Assembly: GCA_016787345.1 (NCBI GenBank)
Contig: JAEUUU010000026.1
Span: 1 to 46,018 of the forward strand
Direction: 5' to 3'
Length of the DNA stretch: 46,018 bases
Origin: Saprospiraceae bacterium
GTDB lineage: Bacteria; Bacteroidota; Bacteroidia; Chitinophagales; Saprospiraceae
Made by a program: the position numbers and the translations under genes. Numbering within the stretch: position 1 is the stretch's first letter; each line of letters begins with the position of its first letter. Positions 32,195 through 40,453 of this stretch are shown here, one piece after another. A model generated the notes under the pieces. It was given only the letters and a program-made list of their open reading frames with translations. It did not search any database and was not told where the DNA came from.

Positions 32195-35100
32195 TTAATC
32201 CACACGATAGCGCCGGATAAACTCCCGGTATCGCTCGTCGCGATTCAGCACCTCTTCATTGCCCAGCACGATCAGCCGCTGCCGGGCGCGGGTGAGGGCG
32301 ACATTGAGTTTCCGATCGACGCCCTCGCCGGACAGGCTCACCAGCGCCGACAACTGCGCAGGCGAATTGGCGCAACAGGAAATCAGGATAATATCGCGTG
32401 CACCGCCCTGATAGCGCTCCACGGTATCGACCGTCACGCTGTCGGGGTCGATACCGGCTGCGGACAGGCTTTCGCGGATCTGGGCGATTTGGGCGCGCCA
32501 GGGTGTGATGATACCCAGGCTTTTGTCGGGGCGCCAGGTACGACCTTCGCGGGTGTATTCCTGTTGAAAAAAAGCAGTCAGTTTTGCGATTTGATCGGCT
32601 TCTGCGCGGTTGTTTTTTTGACCGGGCAGGGTTTCTTCGGCCGGTGTAGGGATAAATTGAACGAGGGGTTGGCCGTGGCCCGGCGGTTCGTCTTGTGCGG
32701 CGTGAAGGGTATCCAGCAGGCCGTTGTAAAAAAACTCATTGGGGAAAGCCATAATCTCGGCGTGCATACGCCCCTGAAGGCTCAGGCAATCATAGGCGTC
32801 GAAGTGCTCCCCGGCGATACACTGGCGGTACAGGCGTTCGAAATAGGAATCCCGCAGGTCGAGTAGACCCAGGTTTTGCAAATCGGGATCGTCGACACGC
32901 GTCCATTCGGGCTGCTGGGCCGTCACGGCCGGTAGTTGCCGGTGATCGCCGATGAGGGTAAAATGGTTGAAGCGGGTCAGGAGGCCAACGATCTGGGGTT
33001 CGGTCAGTTGCGACGCCTCGTCGACCACCAGCCGGTGGAAGGTTTTGAGCCGCAACAGTTGTTCATTTTGGCTAAAAGAAGCGACGGTGCTCACGAAAAT
33101 CCGGTGCCGGTCGAGGATTTCCCGCAGGTCGCCGCGTTTTTTCACGTCTTTGATTTTTACCGACAACAATTGATCCCGGAACGCCGGACTGGTCGCGTAG
33201 CGCGAGCCAATGCGCAAATAATCGCTGCGCACGTTGCCACCCAGAGCATCCAGCGCTTCGCAAATTTCATCGACCGCCCGGTTCGTATAAGCCAGCAGCA
33301 GCAGATTTTCCTGTGTTTCCCGCAACACCCAACCCGCCAGCGCGCGCAGCATGACACTGGTTTTGCCCGTACCCGGCGGACCCCAAAGCAGGAAAAAGTC
33401 TTTGGAACGGATGATTTTTTGGAGGATGTGGGCTTGTTCGGGGGTGAGGGTGGGGGCATTTGTGTTGACGGTATCGGCAATCTCTTCCCTTTCGTAGGCC
33501 CCACCCCCAACCCCTCCCCCCAAGGGGAGGGGAGCCGATCCGAGCTCATAGCCGCTCCCCTCCCCGGAGGGGGAGGGGTTGGGGGTGGGGTGTATCGAGG
33601 GGTTGGAGGTGAAGCCTACAACCGAGGAGGATATTAAGGCACTATGACCGAATCCAGCACCTCCTCCCCCCATCACCCTCCTCCTCACCCCCTTCTCCGC
33701 ACCTGCCCACTCGAACAACCCGCGATACATGGCGACAAACCCGGAATCCATCAGGTCGGGTTCGAGGTGCCAGAGACTGCTGGTGTCGAAAGGCCGGAGG
33801 TTGAATTGCTGGTAACGCAGGGCAACCGTTACCTGATCGCGGGTAATCTCCGTGATCGTGCATTTAATCACCTGATGATCGAGAACAGTGTCGGCAGTGG
33901 TTTCGGCAGGGTAGAGCACGGCGATGTCGCCCACACGGAAATTGGCCAGCGGGTTGGTCCCGGCGGTTTTGTTGAAGATAAGATAGGGCTCGGGCTGATC
34001 GGCGCAATTGACAGCGATTTCAAGATGGCTCAGGATACTGAATGACTGTTGCTTTTCCGAAAAAGTACTGCGCCACACAGCCGCCTGACCGCCCGGAACC
34101 TCGGGGTCGGCCTGACCGACTTTGGAGAGCCAGTGTTCGCGGGCGATAAAGCCGGCATAGGCATTGAAATATTTTTTTTCAACCGGATCAAGGGTATTGT
34201 AAATGGCTTCAAAGCGGGCAAAATCGCGCTCCAGAAAGCCTTTACCCGCCATTTTTGAAGCGCGCAGGCGTTCGAACAACGGCGCCTCCATATCGCCCGG
34301 GCGGATGGCGGCCAGCAGGCGCTCGATACCGACCAACTGGTTGCGCACCTGAATGGCTTCCATTTGTTCGGGTGCGACCGTGGGCGCAAAACGCAGGGTT
34401 TGTTCTTCCACCCCGGAATAGAGAATGTATTTGGCCGGGTCGGTATTGCGGCCAAACACCGAACGCACCAACAGGTCGTACAGCAGGGTTTGGGTAAAAT
34501 GCCCGCGCGAAATCCCGTAGGCATTGGGTTTGAAAGGCTTGCCGCTTTTCAATTCCACGATGGCCGATTTTTCGTCGGTTTGATAAAAAAGGTCGAGACG
34601 CCCCTGCAAGCCGTATTGTTCGCTGAAAAAAGTCGGTTCCAATACACAGTGCTCCGGCTCAATACCTTCGCGGGCAAAGCCGCCCGACGCCATTTGTTTT
34701 AAATGGAGATAATGCCGCTGCGCCTGGTTTGTCAGGTCCTTTACCTCGGCATCGGTCATCGGGGCGAACACAAAGGGATAAAGCTGAAAGGTTTCCCGGA
34801 TCAAATCTTCCCAGCGGCTGTCGGGCGCGTGCAAAAGGCGATCGAGAAAAAAGTTGGCGATGTTGCCGAGCAGGATGGGCGCCGTCGTCTCGTGCGGCAA
34901 AAACTTGCGCACCAGATAGGAGAGCGGCTCCGGACCGGTGTCTTTGAAACACTCGGCTACAGTGGAAACATCGACCAAGAAATCGGGCTCCACCACGATG
35001 GCCCTCGGCCGGTATGCGCCTTGCCGGTCGATGTCGACCTCTAGCAAATTGAGCGAAACCGGGAAGCGAAACACCTTGCGCAACAACTGGATCGTAGGGT

Positions 35101-35644
35101 TGAAATTGGCGTTGCGCTCCGGTAAATTGTACAAAACACGGATCTGCCGCGCCGGCTCCTCTTCATCCACCGCGATCAGACATTGCGCTTCCGCATCGTC
35201 GCGCAAGGCGACTACCCGCACCTTCGATTTATACTCCCAGGCTTCCGGGGTAGAAAAAATCCATTCGCCGGGGGCGGGAAAAAATTCAAGCACTTCAGGC
35301 GGAATGGCCGTTTGGCAAACAATCAGGACGGTTTCCGACAGGGCGCGTACTCCGAGCCGCACCAGAGCATCGTCGGCCGCGTGCCCCTGACGCACCCGGC
35401 CCGCCAGTCGGCGAAAACGGTGAATAACTTCCAGCGTCTCGGACTGCATGCCGTATTTGTGCCCGGCATAGCTGATTCGTGCAAACAAACTGCTGAAGGC
35501 CAGCTGTTCCTGCCGGGTGGCTTCCACAAAAAGCCGTTCCAGCAAAGCCGACATCCCCCACACGCGTTCCGAAGGCCCCCAACCCTCGCGGGTGGCCAGG
35601 CGGATTATTTCGCGGTACAACAAGGGCGCGGCTTCGTTGGTCAT
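32195..35644 (-). CDS. Dna2-like nuclease-helicase (PD-(D/E)XK plus SF1 helicase)
   Basis: A 1149-residue fusion. The N-terminal half holds a RecB/Cas4/Dna2-type nuclease core: GRLDLF at about residue 348 and IVELKSGK at about 365, then a Q-x-x-x-Y motif (TQTLLYDLL). The C-terminal half is a UPF1/Dna2-like SF1 helicase: Walker A GPPGTGKT (about 752), DEAS (about 874), GDHRQLP, VERYQGG (about 1077) and NVALTRAR (about 1115). This order equals eukaryotic Dna2, and bacterial members occur in repair and defence contexts. A repeat-encoded linker (about 685-715, PTPNPSP... and GGGVGGG) sits between the two enzyme parts. ATG 35644 is taken; a TTG at 35674 would add ten residues. Confidence 0.88.
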   Translation of the reverse strand: MTNEAAPLLYREIIRLATREGWGPSERVWGMSALLERLFVEATRQEQLAFSSLFARISYAGHKYGMQSETLEVIHRFRRLAGRVRQGHAADDALVRLGVRALSETVLIVCQTAIPPEVLEFFPAPGEWIFSTPEAWEYKSKVRVVALRDDAEAQCLIAVDEEEPARQIRVLYNLPERNANFNPTIQLLRKVFRFPVSLNLLEVDIDRQGAYRPRAIVVEPDFLVDVSTVAECFKDTGPEPLSYLVRKFLPHETTAPILLGNIANFFLDRLLHAPDSRWEDLIRETFQLYPFVFAPMTDAEVKDLTNQAQRHYLHLKQMASGGFAREGIEPEHCVLEPTFFSEQYGLQGRLDLFYQTDEKSAIVELKSGKPFKPNAYGISRGHFTQTLLYDLLVRSVFGRNTDPAKYILYSGVEEQTLRFAPTVAPEQMEAIQVRNQLVGIERLLAAIRPGDMEAPLFERLRASKMAGKGFLERDFARFEAIYNTLDPVEKKYFNAYAGFIAREHWLSKVGQADPEVPGGQAAVWRSTFSEKQQSFSILSHLEIAVNCADQPEPYLIFNKTAGTNPLANFRVGDIAVLYPAETTADTVLDHQVIKCTITEITRDQVTVALRYQQFNLRPFDTSSLWHLEPDLMDSGFVAMYRGLFEWAGAEKGVRRRVMGGGGAGFGHSALISSSVVGFTSNPSIHPTPNPSPSGEGSGYELGSAPLPLGGGVGGGAYEREEIADTVNTNAPTLTPEQAHILQKIIRSKDFFLLWGPPGTGKTSVMLRALAGWVLRETQENLLLLAYTNRAVDEICEALDALGGNVRSDYLRIGSRYATSPAFRDQLLSVKIKDVKKRGDLREILDRHRIFVSTVASFSQNEQLLRLKTFHRLVVDEASQLTEPQIVGLLTRFNHFTLIGDHRQLPAVTAQQPEWTRVDDPDLQNLGLLDLRDSYFERLYRQCIAGEHFDAYDCLSLQGRMHAEIMAFPNEFFYNGLLDTLHAAQDEPPGHGQPLVQFIPTPAEETLPGQKNNRAEADQIAKLTAFFQQEYTREGRTWRPDKSLGIITPWRAQIAQIRESLSAAGIDPDSVTVDTVERYQGGARDIILISCCANSPAQLSALVSLSGEGVDRKLNVALTRARQRLIVLGNEEVLNRDERYREFIRRYRVD
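33499..33590. repeat. GC-rich long palindrome inside the nuclease-helicase gene
   Basis: Two 37-nt arms (33499-33535 and 33554-33590) are complementary except for a few bases in the middle, around an 18-nt loop; each arm also holds a smaller CCCCTCCCC/GGGGAGGGG hairpin. The outer sequence CCCCACCCCCAACCCCTCCCC is shared with the hairpin at 21327-21371. Confidence 0.92.
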
Positions 35645-35708
35645 AACGGGGGTAAAGTTCTGCCGTTTTTCCAATAAAATGTTTGAAAAAAAGAAACCCG
35701 CAACCCGC

Positions 35709-37079
35709 CTATTTCCCCCCTTTGAAAATATTCACTTTATACAGACGCCTGTTCGGGTCGCCGGCATTGGCTTGCCCGATACAGTACAAATAGCCGCTTC
35801 GCATCCGGTATCGGGTACTGAGATAAGGTGATTCGGAGGGGGTATATTTTTTGAGTAAATGCCCGTTTGTCGGGTCGATTTCTTTTAATACCACTCCTTC
35901 GCTGCCGCCTGAAAAGCGGGCGTAATACCGTTGGGTCGCTTCATCGACTATAATTTCTTTCTTCCAGCCTCCCGTCAAATGGTAATCGATTGGGACCGCC
36001 GTTTCACGGAACGGCTCGAACCGGAAGCAATGCAGGGATTGATTCACATGGTCGAAAAGCAGCAGGGTACTGTCGCTGCGAAAAAGCGGGGCATACACCG
36101 AGTCTTCGGCCATCAACTGAAAAAAGCCGAGCATGGCCACCAGTTCGTTGCTTTCGGCCATCCTGGCCAGGCGGTCGGGGTCGAGCACTTTTGTCAGATC
36201 GGTCCAGTCCGTTTTGTTGTCCAGAATATCATCCCGATCGACGTCGGGAAGGGTTCGCATGTACACTGCCAGTATCTCCCGGTATCGCCGCAGGAGTTGT
36301 TCCTCGGCCACCTGGTCGCGCACGTAGGCCAACGGATGTACTTTTTTTTCGGGGTCGTAGTAGTAATACTGGATCGATTGGCGGAAGGGGCCCGTCTGCC
36401 GGAATACGTAGTTACCGCCCATTTCCAGCACGCAAGGTTCCACCAACTCGTGAAACAAAGCGGCGGAATAATGCGGAAAAGTATCCAGTTCGCGGCCGCT
36501 AAGGGTCAGTTCCCAGGCCATTTCGGGCCCCCAGACGTGCATTCCGCCCGTACAACTCCGATGCAGGGCAATAGCAGGCGCGGGCAGGGCGAGTTGATCG
36601 AGTACGCGGCCGTTGTCGGCGACCAGCCGAAGCCAGGTCTGTCGGCGTTCTTCCACCAACAACAAAACGTCGGGGCCGGCAAATAGGTAATCGAGCAGAA
36701 CGGAGCGGTAATTTTCTTCAAACAATACCTCCATTGCCTTGCCCGTGACACCCACTTCGGGGAGGTCTACGCTGGATGGCGTCATCAGAATCTCGATTTC
36801 GAGTTGCCGTTGCGGGAATTCAGCGCTGTCCAGCGGAATCCGGCGGGCAAAGTATCCGATTTGACGGACGACCAGTTCGGCGGGCCTTTCCGGCACTTCG
36901 AAAGCAAAACGCCCCCCGGCATCGCTGACCGCGCGCAAAACGCCATCGGAGGCGATTGTAGCGCCGATCACCGGATCTCCATTGGCCTCCACGACCCGGC
37001 CGCGCAAGCGCCAGGGTTGTTGCGCGGAAAGTGCGTTCAGCCCGATCAAAAAAAAGCCCAGGAACAGGAGGTAGCGCAT
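35709..37079 (-). CDS. Exported protein with CarboxypepD_reg-like N-terminal domain, beta-propeller-like remainder
   Basis: A 456-residue exported protein. The ATG at 37079 begins a signal peptide (MRYLLFLGFFLIGLNALSAQ). Residues of about 22-105 are a carboxypeptidase regulatory-like fold (LRGRVVEANGDPVIGATIASDG...VSDAGGRFAFEV...LVVRQIGY), as found at the N-terminus of TonB-dependent receptors, but no plug or barrel follows. The rest has repeated blocks of about 40 residues with hydrophobic strands and dual roles such as LLLVEERRQTWLRLVADNGRV and TLLLFDHVNQSLHCF, consistent with a propeller-like fold. Function unknown. The open frame extends to a TTG at 37094; the ATG is preferred. Confidence 0.8.
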   Translation of the reverse strand: MRYLLFLGFFLIGLNALSAQQPWRLRGRVVEANGDPVIGATIASDGVLRAVSDAGGRFAFEVPERPAELVVRQIGYFARRIPLDSAEFPQRQLEIEILMTPSSVDLPEVGVTGKAMEVLFEENYRSVLLDYLFAGPDVLLLVEERRQTWLRLVADNGRVLDQLALPAPAIALHRSCTGGMHVWGPEMAWELTLSGRELDTFPHYSAALFHELVEPCVLEMGGNYVFRQTGPFRQSIQYYYYDPEKKVHPLAYVRDQVAEEQLLRRYREILAVYMRTLPDVDRDDILDNKTDWTDLTKVLDPDRLARMAESNELVAMLGFFQLMAEDSVYAPLFRSDSTLLLFDHVNQSLHCFRFEPFRETAVPIDYHLTGGWKKEIIVDEATQRYYARFSGGSEGVVLKEIDPTNGHLLKKYTPSESPYLSTRYRMRSGYLYCIGQANAGDPNRRLYKVNIFKGGK

Positions 37080-37229
37080 GGCATTTGAATTCAACGGTCA
37101 AAATTAAAAAGCCCGACCAGCCGGTTATCTTTTATTTGATGGACAGCCGCCGCTCACTGTTCAACAACGTCGATGAATGAGCAAGCCCGACAAAGCAAGC
37201 TGAATAGTGTAAATTTATACCCGTCGACA

Positions 37230-37237
37230 TACCTTTG
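37230..37237 (+). promoter_or_regulatory. -7 element of trhO
   Basis: TACCTTTG is an exact TAnnTTTG match, 47 bp before the trhO ATG. No TTTG is found at the usual -33 spacing. Confidence 0.45.
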
Positions 37238-37283
37238 CGCCGCGCCCATCCGCCCTGCAACCGGACACCGGGGCGCAGTCAAT

Positions 37284-38351
37284 ATGTCGAAATTTCTCTA
37301 CAACCGCGTCAGCCGGCGGGAGCTGAAAGATCGCTTGCAACACAGCGCCGATGCCCGTGTCACCCTCTCTTTTTACAAGTACGTGCGACTGAAAAACCCC
37401 GTGTTTTTCCGCAACCACCTCTACGACCTGTTTGAGTCTGTGGGCGTGTTGGGCCGTATTTACGTCGCCGGCGAAGGCGTCAATGCGCAGTTGTCGGTAC
37501 CGGAAAACCGGTACGAGGACTTCAAAACCGCCCTCCACAGCATCGATTTTTTCCAGGGCATGCGCCTGAACGTCGCCGTGGAAGCCGAAGGCAAATCCTT
37601 TTTCGCCCTCATCATCAAAGTGCGCGACAAGATCGTGGCCGACGGTATCGACGACCCCGATTTCGACCCTGCCCAAACCGGCCGCCACCTCAAAGCAGCC
37701 GAGTGGAACGCCCTGATGAACGACCCGAACACGATCGTCGTCGATATGCGCAACCACTATGAAAGCGAAGTCGGGCATTTTGACAATGCCATTTTGCCGC
37801 CTGTGGCAACCTTTCGCGAAGAACTGCCCTTGGTGGCCGAACAACTCGCCGACCAGAAAGAGCGCAACGTGCTGATGTATTGCACCGGCGGTATCCGCTG
37901 CGAAAAAGCCAGCGCCTACATGCATTATCGCGGTTTCAAAAACGTGTTCCAACTCGAAGGCGGCATCATCGAATACGCCCGGCAGGTGCGCGCACAAGGG
38001 CTTGAAAACAAGTTTATCGGCAAAAATTTCGTCTTCGACGAACGCCTGGGCGAACGCATCAGTCCCGACGTGATCGCCCACTGCCACCAGTGCGGCGCGC
38101 CCTGCGACGACCACACCAACTGCGCCAACGACTATTGCCACCTGCTGTTTATCCAATGCCCGGCCTGCAAGGCGGCGTATGAAAATTGTTGCTCGGCCGA
38201 ATGCCGCGATTTTGCGCAGTTGCCGGAAGAAGTACGCAAGGAAAAAGCCAAATCCATGCGCTTCAACGGATCGGCTTTCGGCAAAGGCGTGTACCGCGCT
38301 TTCCGCCCGACGGCAGCGCAATCGGCGCTTGGCGTACAGGAGGCCGTTTAA
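37284..38351 (+). CDS. trhO: tRNA uridine(34) hydroxylase TrhO (rhodanese-like)
   Basis: A 355-residue enzyme of the YceA/TrhO family, which uses oxygen to hydroxylate uridine 34 of certain tRNAs. The N-terminal acylphosphatase-like region (FYKYVRLKNPVFFRNHLYDLF...GRIYVAGEGVNAQLSVP) is followed by a rhodanese domain with the active-site loop YCTGGIRCEKA (Cys200, Cys206). The C-terminal Cys/His cluster (CHQCGAPC, CANDYCH, CPACK, NCCSAEC) is probably a zinc site. The ATG 37284 (MSKFLYNRV) fits the family N-terminus; the track frame from 37173 would add 37 unlikely residues. The gene is divergent from the CarboxypepD_reg-like gene. Confidence 0.92.
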   Translation: MSKFLYNRVSRRELKDRLQHSADARVTLSFYKYVRLKNPVFFRNHLYDLFESVGVLGRIYVAGEGVNAQLSVPENRYEDFKTALHSIDFFQGMRLNVAVEAEGKSFFALIIKVRDKIVADGIDDPDFDPAQTGRHLKAAEWNALMNDPNTIVVDMRNHYESEVGHFDNAILPPVATFREELPLVAEQLADQKERNVLMYCTGGIRCEKASAYMHYRGFKNVFQLEGGIIEYARQVRAQGLENKFIGKNFVFDERLGERISPDVIAHCHQCGAPCDDHTNCANDYCHLLFIQCPACKAAYENCCSAECRDFAQLPEEVRKEKAKSMRFNGSAFGKGVYRAFRPTAAQSALGVQEAV

Positions 38352-38387
38352 ATTTCTGTCGCCCCGCTGACGGGCGAAAATTTAAAC
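38346..38387. repeat. Compound hairpin at the trhO stop codon
   Basis: GTTTAAATTT (38346-38355) pairs with AAATTTAAAC (38378-38387), and inside it TCGCCC (38359-38364) pairs with GGGCGA (38372-38377). The trhO stop TAA (38349-38351) is in the left arm. There is no T-tract after it on the plus strand, so it is not a standard terminator. Confidence 0.65.
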
Positions 38388-38437
38388 GCGCGCCAACTCC
38401 GGGAATTTTCTTTTTTTCGCGGGCGAAATCTGCAAAT

Positions 38438-40438
38438 ATGGCCAAATCTCAACCCCGTCGCTCCGCACCGACTTCCCGCCCCGCCGCCAAAACGGCCAGT
38501 CCGGCAACTGCTCCAGCCGCTTTTACGGCCCCGCCGTTTTTTACCCGGATCGGCCTGCAAACCGGCCTGATCTTCGCGTTTGCATTTTTGCTCTACGCCA
38601 ATACCTTGTCGAATGATTTCGTGCTCGACGACGCCATCGTCATCACCGGCAACGTGCACACCCAAAAGGGAATCGACGGGATTCCGGGCATCCTGAAAAC
38701 CGATGCGTTTACGGCCTTTTTCGACGCAGAAGGGAAAAAATCGCTGGTGGTCGGCGGTCGTTATCGCCCGCTCACGCTGGTCTTTTTCGCCGTGTTGTAC
38801 GAGATGGTGGGCGCCCAGCCGTTTTTGTTCCACCTGTTCACGGTGCTGTTATTTGCCCTTACTTGCGCGGTGTTGTACCGCACCCTGCGCCGTATGTTGC
38901 AGGTCAATTTCGGTGGCGACTACGCCGCCGTGTTGGCCTGGATGGCTGCCGTGTTGTTTGCCGCGCACCCCATCCACACCGAGGTAGTGGCCAATATTAA
39001 AGGTTGCGACGAGATTGCGACCTTGTTGTTCAGTCTGGGCGCGCTTTGGTCGGTTTTTAAAGCCTACGACACCGGGAAAACGCAGTGGGTCGTTCTGGCC
39101 GCCTTGTCTTTTTTCCTGGCCGCCTTGTCCAAAGAAAATGCCGTTACCTTCCTGCTGGTCATTCCACTGGCACTCTATTTTTTCCGGCCGGCCGGCGTTG
39201 GTCGCGTAATCAGCCTGAGCGCGCCGTTGCTGGCGGCATTTGCGGTGTTTTTTGTGATCAGGATGCAAATCCTCGACTGGCAGTTTGGCAAGCCGCCGAT
39301 GGAATTGATGAACAACCCCTATTTGAAGATCGTGGGCGACCAATGGGTCCCCTATTCTCCTGCTGAAAAGCTGGCCACGATTTTTTACACCCTGGGCAAA
39401 TACGTGTGGCTGCTCATTTTCCCTCACCCGCTCACACACGATTATTACCCCAAACAGGTGCCGATGCAGACCTTCGGCAGTCCGGCAGCCCTGTTGAGCA
39501 TGGCGGTGTACATCGGTCTGGCGGTCTGGGCGATCAGAGGCATTCAGAAAAAAGACCCCGTGCGTTTCGGCGTGTTGTTCTACCTGCTCACGCTGAGCAT
39601 TGTGGCCAATTTTGTATTCCCGGTAGGCACTAACATGGGCGAGCGTTTTGTCTTCATGCCCTCCGCGGGTTTTTGCCTGGCCGTGGCGGCCCTGCTGCTC
39701 CAATGGGGTAAAAACGGCAATCTGCGCACGGCTTTGACGGTGCTGGGCGTCATTACGGCGCTTTGGGCAATTAAAACCGTTTGGCGCAACACCGCCTGGG
39801 CAACGAATGAAAAACTGTTTTTCACCGATGTAAGCACTTCCGACAACAGCGCCAAAATCCACAATGCCTGCGGGGGCGTGTTGTTTGACAAAGCCAAGGA
39901 CGTAAAAGACCCGGCGGAGAAGGAAAAGATTTATCGCGAATCGCTCCAACACGCCGACAAGGCGATCCAGATTTACCCCAACTACCGCGACGCCTATATC
40001 ACCCGGGCCGGCGACCGCTTTTATTTGAAAGACTACGACGGCGCAGTGGCCGACTATCGCCAGGCGCTCAAACTGGGCAGCAACGACCCCAAAATCAAAA
40101 CCTACCTGGGCATCGCCCTGCGCGACGGCGGCAAATTTTACGGGGAGAAAAAAGGCGACTTCGCTACTTCCGCCAAAATGCTCAACGAATCCTGGCAAAT
40201 CAACAATACGGACTTCGAAACCGCCCGATTGCTGGGCGTGCTCAACGGCGTGCAAAAAAAGCACCTCGAAGCGCTGGAATGGTTCAAAAAAGCCGGCGAA
40301 CTGGCCCCCGACAACGCCTCCGTGCTCTACGACCTGGGTACGGCCTACCACAATGCCGGCGATGCCGCCAAAGGCAACGAGTACTGGCAAAAGGCTATAG
40401 AGAAAGATCCGACGCTGGGGCAGCGGAAGCAGCAATAG
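38438..40438 (+). CDS. Polytopic membrane protein with C-terminal TPRs (TMTC-like)
   Basis: A 666-residue protein. After an Ala/Pro/Ser-rich N-terminal tail, 10-12 hydrophobic segments resemble GT-C-fold O-mannosyltransferase-like proteins (DUF1736/TMTC type). The first extracytoplasmic loop has NDFVLDDAIVI, a DD motif as in GT-C enzymes, then GGRYRPLT and AAHPIHTEVVANIKG. Residues of about 500-666 are TPRs (AIQIYPNYRDAYITRAGDRF, ALKLGSNDPKIKTYLGIAL, AGELAPDNASVLYDLGTAY). Human TMTC proteins O-mannosylate cadherins; a bacterial protein O-glycosylation role is only inference. The ATG 38438 is preferred over a frame opening at 38186 that overlaps trhO. Confidence 0.85.
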   Translation: MAKSQPRRSAPTSRPAAKTASPATAPAAFTAPPFFTRIGLQTGLIFAFAFLLYANTLSNDFVLDDAIVITGNVHTQKGIDGIPGILKTDAFTAFFDAEGKKSLVVGGRYRPLTLVFFAVLYEMVGAQPFLFHLFTVLLFALTCAVLYRTLRRMLQVNFGGDYAAVLAWMAAVLFAAHPIHTEVVANIKGCDEIATLLFSLGALWSVFKAYDTGKTQWVVLAALSFFLAALSKENAVTFLLVIPLALYFFRPAGVGRVISLSAPLLAAFAVFFVIRMQILDWQFGKPPMELMNNPYLKIVGDQWVPYSPAEKLATIFYTLGKYVWLLIFPHPLTHDYYPKQVPMQTFGSPAALLSMAVYIGLAVWAIRGIQKKDPVRFGVLFYLLTLSIVANFVFPVGTNMGERFVFMPSAGFCLAVAALLLQWGKNGNLRTALTVLGVITALWAIKTVWRNTAWATNEKLFFTDVSTSDNSAKIHNACGGVLFDKAKDVKDPAEKEKIYRESLQHADKAIQIYPNYRDAYITRAGDRFYLKDYDGAVADYRQALKLGSNDPKIKTYLGIALRDGGKFYGEKKGDFATSAKMLNESWQINNTDFETARLLGVLNGVQKKHLEALEWFKKAGELAPDNASVLYDLGTAYHNAGDAAKGNEYWQKAIEKDPTLGQRKQQ

Positions 40439-40453
40439 AAAAAGACGCCGCGG

